Of a stretch of DNA of 64,000 nt, positions 32,952 to 44,927 are shown piece by piece. The stretch's first letter is position 1, and each line of letters begins with the position of its first letter. The stretch is from Linnemannia schmuckeri (Eukaryota; Mortierellomycota; Mortierellomycetes; Mortierellales; Mortierellaceae). The stretch is from positions 1,116,001-1,180,000 of the forward strand of contig JANATG010000005.1 of NCBI GenBank assembly GCA_029449235.1, given 5' to 3'. Below the pieces are notes generated by a model. It ran no database searches. It was given only the letters and a program-made list of their open reading frames with translations, and had not been told where the DNA came from. The position numbers and the translations under genes are program-made.

Positions 32952-34495
32952 GAGCAAAGAATAGCAGGAGCTGGGTCTCACTTTTGTAGCAAAATAAACC
33001 ACGCCTCGCCTTTCACAATTGAGCTCAATTGATGCGACGACGTAGTGGTGGAGTGTGTGTATGCAGCAAGATGAGGCTGGAGGAAGGAGATGAGTTGCCC
33101 GAAAAAGGAACTCCAAAAGGTATGCTGACTTTTTCTATTTTTTTTCTTGTCTTTGCTGTTCTCTCTCTCTTTCTTCACTCCACTCTGTCCTTTTTTTCGC
33201 CATCGCATGTGTTTTATCACTCTCATCGCTATTACCTTTGGTCCTCTCCTTCCTTGAAATTGCTGCCATTTCCTCCGTCGCACTCTACCTTCCACTCGCA
33301 CCCTCACTCGCACTCTGCCCTTCACCCACCATCGACAGGAACATCATCAAACCAAGGTGGGTGCGCAACTTTAAAAAATATACACACTGTGCTCAGCTCA
33401 GCTCTGCAATGCTCACCCTTTGGACACCCTTCGGTCTTTCTCCGATCGACCTCAAGGGGTGCAGACAAGACTGTATGCAACCTCATGCCATACCGGAGAG
33501 TATGTAGTCGTCATGGGAAGAGAGAAACTGAAACAGGACAAAAGACAAAGCGAGCAAGGGAGCCCGGTTTGTTCAGTGGCACTCAGATTCGGACAAGTAA
33601 AGGAAAGAAACAGCAATATCAACAAAAAGAAAGACCAGGCACAAAGGCAAGGGCAGTGTTCCTTATGTATGGAGCGAAAAAAAAAAAAAAAAAAAGATAA
33701 CGTTGGTGATGGGGCATTGGCTGGAAGGAGCGAGGGAAGGAAACCCGGCCAAAGAGGAAGCAGAGAACAAAGGTCAATTGTTCATTCAGTGTCATCGTAT
33801 TACTCGAGAACCACGCGCCTCACTGTTGGGCCTGTCTGCGACCTGGGCGCTCTGACATTTCAATAGGGAAAACAATGGACCTGCTGCTTACCCCCTATTG
33901 TGTCGCAACATCCCGTGCTGCTGTCTCTTCCTCCTTTCCCTTGTTGCCTCGTTTTTTCATGTCTACTCATCTCGTCGCTTATTCAGCCCTCGCTGCCTCC
34001 TCGACGACGTCTATTCATGAACAACGACTTCATTTTTCTCAACCATCTTGTTCAGATCTTTGAGCAGGAGACTCAGGAAGAGCCGCGACTACTTCCAAAG
34101 ATGTTTCTAGTTAGAGCGATCTATCGGGATCAGCGGGACAAAGAGGCGATGGCATGGACACGGAAAAAGAAACCAAGGAAGGCCAAAAAAAGTCAAGCGC
34201 GGAGCTGCGAACAGTAGCGTCACTGAACAACAGCACTCGATCTGCGGATCCAGCGTCAGAGTGATGGTTATCTCGATGGCTCACCTCTATTCGATGGATA
34301 CCTGCTCACTACTATGTATTCTGCATCGGCTAACTAATGTTCCTGTCTGTCCCTGTATTTGCTTCTCGTACTCCTCCGTACATAGATCTACTCCGTCTTA
34401 CTATCATTGGAACATTCGATACTCTTTGAATCGACTAGGCACATTATATACCCAGGACATCACCGCATCCATATCCATTTCACGCGCTCTTCACT
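32952..34495. other. 1.5-kb intergenic region before the RasGAP-like gene
   Basis: AATAAA at 32993-32998 is a likely poly-A signal for the preceding gene. The rest is CT-rich to about 33330, then purine-rich with an A tract at 33679-33695. Short frames, such as the one ending at 34217, have no conserved features. It probably contains the promoter and 5' UTR of the gene starting at 34496. Confidence 0.5.
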
Positions 34496-37400
34496 ATGTC
34501 AGCACACTCAAGCATTGGGACTTTGCGGACCTCTTGCTCCGTCTCAGCTTTGGACCTACACAACACCGATATCGACCCTATAAAGCTCTCACGCCGCTCC
34601 TCCTCCGAAGATTCATCGATGTTGCCCCACTCTTCAACAGTTACTGCAACTGCTTCAATGACAGCTCTCCTTTCACCTTCTTCATCGGCCCTATCTTCAA
34701 CGTCCTTCACCACATCAACCTCGTCATCCGTCTCCTCGTCAGTTTCGTCCTCGCAAGCTCCCGTTACTGCAACTCACCAGCACACGACCACCGTAGAGTT
34801 CAACACATCCAAACTTAGTCAAAATTCCGCAGATTTGCCGCCACCTTCAGCAAAGGAACCAAGCAACTTTTCACCTCTAAGTGGACGACGAAATACCAGT
34901 AAGGATGTTCCTCGGCCTCCTTCATCTTCAGCATCAGGACGGACATCTTCGACATCAACGCCGGTAGGATCAGTTCCACAAGTCGGTCCAATGGAGCCAT
35001 TGTTTTTCGGCGATTATCAATTTCCAGATCATCCAACGCTTCAGGATCTTCTCCAAGTCTTTCATCTCGACAAAAGCTCAAAGCAAAAGGACTTTCACCA
35101 ATCGTTGCAACTCCACGCACATTTAATGGGCTTGGTACTCTCAGCAAGAGTTTCTCGCGGACTTGATTTTGCCTACGATCATGCACACGACTCCTTCAAG
35201 AACAAGCAGAGACCGGATAGGCGTGCAGAGTTCATTTCTTCTTACAACCACTCATACGATGAAACGGATCGGATTTTGCAGAATTGCCTGGCACACCCTC
35301 AGCCCAGACCCAGCTTCTTGGATATGATGAGTCAGGCGTCCTCTTCGACCATTCTGGCCTTTCTGCATCGACTACGGACAGATTCCACCATTCTTGCGAC
35401 TGCATTCAGGAACCTTCAGTCCCAAGAATTGGACACTCTCCTTCTTGTCGAAAAACCTGTACAAACAACACACCACCATTCGCATTCAGGAGGTCGGAGT
35501 GGCAGGGAGCGTTCATATGGAGTAGGCTCGATCGGCTATGGATCCCAACAGTCAGCGTCACAGCCACAACTTCTGACATCACAGCAGCAACAACAGAACC
35601 AACAAAGACAACAACTACCAACACCGTCCACCATACCCAACTTTGTCAATAATCAAGATGTCGTGCACATTATTTTCGGCAATCTTTTTGGTCCGTCTTC
35701 GTTTGAACGGGAGCACATGCTTCGGACTCGGACAGTTGTGAGCATCTTTGTGGCGCTGCTGTCAGAGAAAAAAGGCGAGCGACTGATGGTGGAGATGCTG
35801 GAGCGGTATGTTATCCAATCAGAATGGCAGCATGTGAGTCGAGTCAAGGCGGGATTCGAGAAAACGCTCCTAGACCTTATTCACAAAGGCGAGTGGTCGC
35901 TAGCAGGATTCTCGGACGAGGAGCTCAATGCCAACTTGCTCCCGTTAGCTCAAGGGCCCAGTCAGCATCTTCATCACATACATCACCAACATCATCAGTC
36001 GCTAGGTCGCATGCCGAGCGTGCCTGTCATGAAGGTTGTGACGACCGACGACTTAATCACAGGGCTCAAGGACAGTGGGGACTCTTCAGGTGACAGCGAT
36101 GGACGGCCAAGAGCCCAGGTGAACCGTGATGGCACTGGTCGACAAGCGGTCGTGGAGGAGTTTTACACGGAGGCATGCTTAGATATTCTGAGCACACTCA
36201 AGGAATTTACTCCGCCCTGGCTTCTCGAGATATCCCGGATGATCTTTGCTGAGCTAGATGGTGGAGCGAGAGCGTACGCTTCTCTGATCATTATCGTCAA
36301 GTTCTTCTTTTACCGGTTTATGAACAAGTGCATCGCCTATCCTGAGGTAACGTACATTGGCCGTTAATACTCTTCATCGATAATACCGAAGAATGAGAAA
36401 CCAAAGCTAATGTATCTCCATGGATAACTTTTAGACCTATGGCATGTTTCAAGACATCTTCCTCTCGGAGAAACAGCGCCAGCGCGTTTTGTTCAATACT
36501 CACCAGCGCCTGTATCGATATGTCACTGGTATTTTGAACCCGGTCCCTGGATGGTGAGACTATTTTGCTAATAAGCTTTTCGCTGGATATTCTCTTGGAG
36601 TCAATATAGTTTGATCATGCTCATATGTTAAATCTTGTAATTAATAGGGAGAGTCGCTCGGCTGTGATCGATCCACGGATTCGGGAAAGGATCGAGTCTC
36701 TTGTCAACTTCTTCTCGACACCTGCAGATCCAACACAAACCTCGCCTCATCATTATACCCTCAATCCCATTACGGAGATATCGACACCCGGACCAGTACG
36801 GGCAACTTTCTCACAGCATCCAGGAGAAGGGCTAGGATCTACAGGACCCTTAATCACGCCCATACTGCTCCTCTGTCCGGCCGATTTCACTACTCTGTTC
36901 TACTTTGTTTGCCCACAGCTCAAGACAACTTATGCAACGCCAGCCTCACTGGCCTCGTCCGTCAACATGACAAGGTCAAGCAGTTTCAACGGGAAAGGCG
37001 TCCCTATCACTCGCCAGCGGACATCTTCGGATACACCACCAACCTATCCTGCAGCACTGAAGGCCGCCGCCAGTGCAGCCACTGCCGTAGCAGGGCCAGG
37101 ACCCGCCATTAAAAGCACCCACCCACCTAACGTGACTAGAACCCACAAAAGAGCTTCTCCTAGCTTTTCGTTCTTCTCTGGAGCTTCTTCTTCGCTACCA
37201 TTCAAGGCAAAACCACCTCAACCACCACCACTGGAGAAATCTCCAAGCGCGCCCGCACCCTCTGACCAAGCGTCCGGTGGGTTGACGCTCTTATCATTGT
37301 CAGGAATTCGGCCAGGTCAAGCCGTGTCTCCTCGTACGGCGACTGTTGAGGTCATCAGCTCTGCCGGGATCGCTGCTGCATCCAACCCTTGCCCCATCCT

Positions 37401-40400
37401 GGATCCAAAAGACCCATCGACCTCAACCGCAACACCGTCTACCCATCCCTTCATATCCACGCACGCGCCGGTAGACGCCGCCTTGGTTGTGAAGCATTGG
37501 GACGACGAAAGTCTAATGCCTGAACTCAAGTCAGCGATCCAGGAGCTGAAGAGGGTCCATCCAGGACCTCTCAAAGAAGTTCCTGGAGTAGCTTACAATC
37601 CAGGACTCACTCCACTGCGGGAGCCATGGGCCCTGGCGTATGTTCAGTACGAAGAGCCGAGCGGTGAGGCTCTGGAAAGGCCAGCAAGGAGTAACAGAGT
37701 TGATTCGAGGCGGGGTCAACTTGTCGAGACTGGATTAGCATTGGCTCCCCCTTGTATGGCAATGGTGATGGAGGCGACGGGTGCGGCTGGCGGATCGCGG
37801 ATTATTACCGTCACCAAACCAATGTTGGTCGACCAGGTCATGGACTCAGCAGGAGAAGCCAGCTTTGAGTCAAACATAGATGTCGATCTTGATGTGGAAG
37901 CATCAGACACGGACTCGATTATATCGTCAGAGGACAGTGCGTTAGCTCAGAGAACACAGACTTTGACTTCGGAGGACAAGGACATGTCAATCTTGCGAGT
38001 GAACAGTAGTCAGATGTTGTCAGCAGTTGATCAATCAGGAACAAAGACGATCCCAGCCATCAGAGAGCGCTCAACGGATTTTTCTGACAGCCATCACTCT
38101 CACACCCATTTCGATACATTCAAGGTCGCCAACGCGAGGAGATTGGCGGCAGACCGAGCGTGGAAGATCAGGATTCGACACACCGTTCGTTCAGAGTCCG
38201 ACTTGCCCGAGGAGATCAGGACGGTGGCCCGATCGATCTTCAAGTTGCTTCGGGAGTTTGATCTGTTTCCTGTTGACCCGTACGGAGGACAATACGGACA
38301 TCACATCGATCCAACCGTCTCTGATATGAACCACGAGAGCATCCGATCTCTCCTCTTGCAAGGAGTCGAGCAGGCGCGGGCTTCTGGCAACCACGCAGCT
38401 GCAATCGGATTCAACCACTCGCTTCAAGTTCTGGCTTCCTCTCAGGTGCTTCGGCAATTGGACAGCTCCAAGCTCATCTACTTATTGGCGATGCCAATCA
38501 AGCACCGTCTGGAGCACCGAGCCAAGAGAGCGAGCAGCAGGACGCTTTGGGAGGGATTCGCTCACTCGTGGCATACGCGAATCGTGTCTGCGATCGAACG
38601 CAAGCGAGAGGGACTTTCGGCTCTCAGGATTAAGATGTACTATCTGACCTGCGTCCGCACATCGCGTGCATTCGAAAAGTCTTTCGGGGTCGTGGCTACT
38701 CTCAGTCGACTGAACAGGAACTTGATGAAGAAGTACCTCACCGCGGAGGAATGGGAGCGACTTCACGGCAATTACCCCAGCTGGAGTGAGCCTGAGCTCA
38801 GGTCTGCAGGATCTCGTCGGCCAGGCTGCGAGATGGAAGGATGCAAAGGAGTCTGTCAGGATCATGCATTTCAGTCAGGCTATGGAGATGCCTCTGGATA
38901 CTCGGGAGAGACTGGATCACGCAAGGCTGTCGGCAAGAGTGGTCACATCGCTCAGGTGCTGAGAGCGTCCAAAACTCGGCGGAGCAGCTTCAGCACATAC
39001 ATCGACAACATGGCGTCTCGTTCTTTTGGGTCGCACTCTACCATAGAGAGCAACCTCGGTCACTTGAGAGAGAGGGAGCAGGCTGTGTTCTCGTCCAGTT
39101 ACAACCCCAACAACCCAGGAATGCCTTCGGCGAACGTTCACTCTCTCGGCCAACCGGGAGCGTCAGGATTTCTTGGAGATGCTGCTGAGGTCCAAAGTGA
39201 TTTCACCATGGACGCGCGCGAGGTGGAGGCGGTTCAGCGCTGGATCACGGATACTGGGATTCACAACTTTTTGCCAGGCGAGGACAACTTTTTGCGGTTC
39301 TGCATGGAGGTCGAAGCGGTCGTCAAGGGAATTGGCCTTGGCGGAACTGGTATCCTAATGCCGACCACGCAGACAACGCAGGCAACTCAGAATGGACCCC
39401 TGTTGCCTTTCTTAGCGAACAACGGAAGCGACTTTTTTGTCAAGGAGGTCGCCAAACTTAACGGCCAATTCATTGTCGGAATGGGCCCTGCTGAGACTGC
39501 CGCCCAAACCAAGTCGAGTAGCAGTGCATCGGGCATGGCAGAGTTCATTGTCAACTCGTTCAAGAATGGGAGCGTGTCGTCGTCTGCACCTAGTGCCAAC
39601 CAGTTCTCGCCGGGGGCTTCATCGAATAACAGCATTCAGGGAACAGTTCTCAACAGTAGCAGCAGTATCAGCAGTTCCCAGTCCTCGCAGAGCTCAATGT
39701 ACAGCACAGCCGGAGGAGGTAGTACTGGCGTGCGGTCAAAGGGAATGCATCGACAGTTTCTTCAGAGCAGTCACCAGACGACACAAGAGATGATTCCAAT
39801 CTTGCCTGACGACCCGAACTCGATCTATGCGTCGCTTCAAGGCCCGACATATGCACTCTACAACACTCCTTATTCGATTACCTCCCATGGCGCATCGGCA
39901 TCCTACAGTAGCTCCACTACGCCTGGAGGAGGATCCTCGACCATCCTGCCACACCAGCTGATGCAACTTCCCAAGGACATGCCAGAGTTTGTGAGGAGAG
40001 TGCAACTCAAGCTAACCAGCTTCCTTCTCTCAGAGTGGCTGGATCTCTTTGGCGAGGTCGAGGCCGATCGTTGGTTCCTCGAGTTCTTGACAGAGATGGG
40101 GGATCTAGAAATTCGAAACGGCGTCGACACGGACTGTTGTGCTGGGGAATCGCTCTCTGAGCAAGATTGCAACGAGGTCGGAGTGGATTTACACCTAAAC
40201 CAGATGGACCTGGGCGAGAAATCGCGCGTCAATCCGTGCCAGAGCGAGTTGCCGACACCCTACCGCAATGTAGACCTCGATGAAATCAATGTTAACAGGC
40301 GTGGCAGCCTTCACAGCAACCTAAGTTCGGAACCCCACCCATTGGCGTCCCTTAGTTGTCGACACAGTCTCAAGACTACAGATGCAACGAGAGGAGCAGA

Positions 40401-42310
40401 CCACCTTCGCCCAGATTCACGGGCATCGATGGTCTCGCGACATACCCAGGACTCCTCCTTTGGGTCTTTTCTTCATTCTGCAGATCAAGGATCACCTCCC
40501 GTGGGAAGCCGACCGTCCTCTCAGTTGAGCGCCCACAGTGAGCCGCTGGTTATGTTGAACAACCGACCCAAGAGTGACTCCACCGAGCGCCCCAAGAACT
40601 CGGGCAAGAGTCTGCTCAATGTTCAAGTAAAAAATTTCCCTGAGAAGCGGCCTTTGAGAGTGACGCTTGGCCCAACCTCTATGGAGCCTTATGACATGGC
40701 AGAGGCATACAGGGCAACAATTGACCAGTTCAACTTGGCAAAGTCTCCCTATCAGAAGCTTGGCCACTTGTTTGCTTTAGAGCAATTGATTGTTGCGTCG
40801 CTTTCGTACCCAGACTCGTGTGCAGGAGGTCCTTTGCCCCGGTTGTTTCCAACCTCTCATCTCCAACAGCAACAGCAGCAGGAAACCCGACCTCCAAATT
40901 CACTTCCAAGGCCCTCCAAGGAAAAAGAGCAAGCAGACGAAGTTCTCATGTCGCCTCGTATGCTCACTCCGGGCACAGACGCCATTGTGGACGAAATTGA
41001 GCGGCTCTTTCGCCAACCTGATGTTCTGCGTCCAAGGCACCTTTTGCGTGATATGCAATTGATCGCGACGTTCATCCCTGGGAATATTCTAGACCTTCGA
41101 TACGACGGCAAGGCCTTCTGGGACATGGCGATGGCCATCTCGATCTTGAAGAACGATGTCATCGAGTATGTGGTTGCAAAGGGCACGCGATATGTGGATG
41201 TCGAAGAGAGCTCGAGGACACGGCAGGAGTCCGATAGGTCGGGCAGCAGGAACATCATGCACGATGACGAGGAGCGGACACGGATGTCTGAAGCCGTGCG
41301 CCTCTTCACTATCGGTGAGTAGGACAGCATCCTTAATGTTAATTTCATTTGTACGCTATGAATATTTTCGATCCTCTTTTTCTAACTTGTGATTATTTTT
41401 ATTCAATTGCAAAATAGGCGCCAAAGAGTCTCATCAAGTAGCTCAGAGAGAGCTCGCGATTCTATACATGTCACTCCCGATCCTACCATCATCCTCGTCT
41501 CCCCCGATCGGGTATGCCAAATCGGATGGCTCTCCTCTCATCTCCCAGATCAGTCGAGTCCCTTCACCCATTTCCATCGGCACGACAAGATTTGGCCGTT
41601 CTAACACGATAAGTAGCACGGGCACAGGAAGAACCAACACTCCGCCGCCGCCACCGTCCCCCAAGGGTACGCTCTCCGGCTCGATCTTTGGGAAATCCAG
41701 CACAACCGCCAGTATCCCCATCAAGCAGAGGTCACGTCATCAGCATAGCAACAGTGGTAGTGGCAGTAGTTTTGGGAGTGGCGTCCTGAGCGGGTTGGGT
41801 ATCATGACTAGTTTGGGCTCGTTCACTGGATCATCATCGATTGGGTCTGGTAACTCGGAACCGCCCAACAATTCTTCGACGGCTTCCTTGCTTCAACATC
41901 AGCTTCAGCAGCATCACCATCAGCAACCACCACCACTGATGACAGAGTTTGCGGAGGGACATCATCCTCATGACGTGGATCAGCAGTACATGGATACTCA
42001 TCATGCAGTTGGGCGGCACTCGACCCCGGCGGGGATGATGTTTATGGGAAGTTCCTCGCATTACAACAATGGCAGCGCGACGTCTTTGCACCCTTACCAT
42101 CATTACCCCAGCCAACAACAGTACCGGAACCAACAGCAGCATCAGCAGCAGCAGCACCAGTCGGGTGATGGACCTGACAAGTTCAATCCTGAGAATCTGG
42201 CGGCAGCGATGCACTGGTTCAAGCTGGCGGCGGCTCAGGGCGACAAGTTTTCAATCAACTTTTTGAAGCACAAGGAGACTGCTGGAGGCATGATCGGAGG
42301 ACTCGGTTAA
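34496..42310 (+). CDS. Giant RasGAP-like protein with C-terminal Sel1-like repeats
   Basis: Four exons (34496-36346, 36435-36553, 36648-41314, 41418-42310) encode 2509 residues. Residues 1-160 are Ser/Thr-rich and disordered. A helical RasGAP-like domain spans about 390-660: VVHIIFGNLFGPSSFEREHM, then YASLIIIVKFFFYRFMNKCI, AYPETYGMF and RLYRYVTGIL. The second segment matches the FLRFINPAI-type RasGAP helix. I do not see an obvious arginine-finger loop, so GAP activity is uncertain. A second conserved helical block lies near 1165-1375 (RIRHTVRSESDLPEEIRTVA and on). The C-terminus (about 2080-2509) has AFWDMAMAISILKNDVIEYV, AVRLFTIGAKESHQVAQREL and AAMHWFKLAAAQGDKFSINF, Sel1-like helical repeats. 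Long Ser/Gln/His-rich linkers separate the blocks. Likely a large signalling scaffold. Confidence 0.75.
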
Positions 42311-42363
42311 ATAGACAACATTCCCTTTTTTTTCTTCTAGACATCAAACTATATCTATTTTTA

Positions 42364-44797
42364 TTATCGTACATTTTGAACGTCTTCAGTGTTGTTGTTC
42401 TTGGAGGCGGAAAGATGAGTTGGTGGTGAATTGGCTTCCTTGGTGAGTTTGGCAGTTTGTTTGGCCTTTTGAAAAGCCTGCTTCTCCTTATCTGAGATAC
42501 GAGCCACAAACACACCACTCTTGGCGACAAGCTCATCGACCCTCCTACGGGTTCTTTCCCTCTCGTCCTCGTCCTCCTTACCCTCACCAGCTCCTTCTTC
42601 TAGTGACTTGATATCATCACTGCCACGCTTTCGCCTTCTGGACATTCCAACAAGGGCAATGTTCTTGGTACTAGGTATCCTCAAGACCTCCGTTTGGAGC
42701 TCATACCCACACGTCTCGATTACTCGACCAATATAACCCTGGTAGGCTTTATACTTCCCCTCAGGTGCACCCTCGGCAAACTGGTACCGACTGCCGTTCA
42801 GGTCAAAGAAGCAGCAAGGAATCACCACGAACCTATCATAGTCAAATGATGTTAAAGAGAAAGAGAGATATGGGCGATCAGGAATTGTGACCTTTACAAA
42901 CCAATGTGTTTCCGAAAAATGTAAAGCTTTCTTTCAATTGTGTGAGTGAAGTTACCTAGTGAGCGGTTTAGAGCGCGAGGCGATGATGGGCACCCAGGGG
43001 GCCAATTCATCAGCATGGTTGCCGATAATCCAATCCACATCTTCGTACGCGGTCTCGTTCGGGATCAGAGTTTCCGCTAAGTGAGGAGAGGAGGTACGCC
43101 GAAAAGGACACGTTAAAACACCGGTGAAGTTGTGCTGTTCAACTCGGCTACGCAGGAAAAAAAAATTCAGTGTTTCAGAAAACAGGCGCGTCATACCTTT
43201 CAGCTTAGTATTGGGTCCATAGATATCCCACACTTTCCGCGACACAATATCAACACCCATACCCTTGTATCCCTCCTCATTCAAGATATGGGTCAACAAG
43301 CCATTCCCGCATCCTAGATCCACAAACGTCTGCTTCTTTCTCGTTGTCCCTTTAGATCCAGCCGCATCAACATCAATGACAGTCGATTCCTGCTCATGCT
43401 CCCAAAGGGCAACCAACCAAGCAGCAATCGCAATATCCTCAAAGACAAATTTGGTAGGATCTGTCCTTTCCGGCCAGGACTTTACCCATTTCTGGGCATG
43501 GGTCTCCTTCATCCTGGCATAGGTCTTGAGATACAAGTCCTTGGGTACCATGACGTCGTGTTGGACCCTGCTCTTTGTAAAGCCTTTTGTGGTGTTGTTG
43601 CCCCACTTGTAGAGTTTCTTGAATAGTTCCTTGAACGCGTATTGCTACATTGAAAGAGTAAAAAAGTACTTTAAATAAAGCGTTCATGTGGATCCGGAAG
43701 ATGAATACGAACAAGTAGATCGAATATCATCGCCTTGGAATTGACAAAACTTACAATCTTGTCGGTGAACTCTCCTTCGTCGCCCTTCAGATACAGATCA
43801 AGTGAAAGCCATCCTGTTCGCCGACTGATGATCCGGTTCTTGGGGGCATGCTTCTTCTTGGATGTCGGTACTGGAGTAAATTGCTTCTCGTCATCACCTT
43901 GTCCTTGTTTGTTCAGACTATTTTTCTCCTTCTCGCCGTCATCCTGATTATGGTGATGATTGTCGCCATGATGGTCTTCCTTATCTTCAGGAGCCTCCTC
44001 AGGGTCAAACCAGTATCCATATCGAAACCCACGCACTTTTGGGTAGTAAAACGGTAATGTTTCCATCAAGATCTTGATTTCGTCCTCTGCTGCCTCCTGT
44101 TGCAAATCAGCCGAGATAGTGTGCGCAATGATGGGTGCAAAGATCGCTTGGTTAGGGACCCTCAGATCAGGTGATCCTGCTATGGTGTCCATACCATAGT
44201 GCTGGACCTGCTCCTGGTTTTGATGAGTATCGCGACAGTAGTAGAGCTGCTCCTCCATAACGGGATCTTTATCCGCTCGCTTGGGGATCAACTGCCGACG
44301 TATACTCTTGAACGGCACCAGTCTGTCCAACAAAGCCAGTTCCTTTCCATGATTTGTTGAATGGTGACTGTTCCTGTCCGCTGACGACGTTTTGGTATCC
44401 CGATTTTCCGCTGAGGCGATTGTTGTTTGTAGGATCTCCACCTTGGAGATAGGTGGGATGATCGACGGTGCCTCTAGAATCCACCGTTCCTAAATTCCAC
44501 ATTTTCGTAAGAGTCACTTGGTTATTGCTCTACATATTCTAAGAAACTAACTGTCTATAGCAAAAAGGGATGCAAGTCTGAGGACAGTACCAGAACCTGC
44601 CAGAAGGTGACCTCGTCAAAGGCAACAGGTGCTACTGCAGCTCGATACCATTGCGCCTTGTTTGATTTGTTCACTGAGTGCAAGTCCGAGTCAGTGGCTG
44701 TACTGCTATGTGAAGAAGGGTGCCTGTTGTTGGGTAGTTGGTCGAAATAAAAAGTTGGCGTGTATACATGTTCGACCACGGGTTCGTTGACCTTCAT
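42364..44797 (-). CDS. TRM44: tRNA(Ser) Um44 2'-O-methyltransferase Trm44
   Basis: Five exons (44797-44591, 44489-43755, 43644-43197, 43076-42956, 42832-42364) give 659 residues. The C-terminal half is an AdoMet-dependent methyltransferase: motif I TFVDLGCGNGLLTHIL, then GYKGMGVDIVSRKVWDIY, DWIIGNHADELAPWVPIIAS and VVIPCCFFDLNGSRY. This set is specific to Trm44, which methylates U44 of tRNA-Ser in the cytoplasm. The KFVFEDIAIAAWLVALW block precedes it. A His/Asp/Gln-rich insert interrupts the middle. The first intron is the weak point: I use donor GTACTG at 44590, because the next donor (GTTAGT at 44549) would include an in-frame TAG at 44555-44557. The frame is also open upstream of the chosen ATG to a strong acceptor-like tract. 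Confidence 0.85.
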
Positions 44798-44927
44798 GTC
44801 GAAGTAAAGTAGATCTGAATGATTGGCGTTGGGCGAAGAGAATGAAATGGCAACAATTTCTTCTGCAAAGAAAAAAAAAAAAAGTCAGTCGTGTGACGGC
44901 GATATGAGCGTTTTTAATTTAGTAGGT

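Noticed and set aside
33029..34217. Possible extra gene between 33.0 and 34.2 kb
   Set aside because: Frames are low-complexity or basic, without splice-consistent extension or a recognisable domain. Best explained as intergenic or 5' UTR sequence.
34261..34818. Plus-strand frame of 185 codons overlapping the start of the RasGAP-like gene
   Set aside because: Out of frame with the 2509-residue protein, whose codon usage and downstream continuity are far better.
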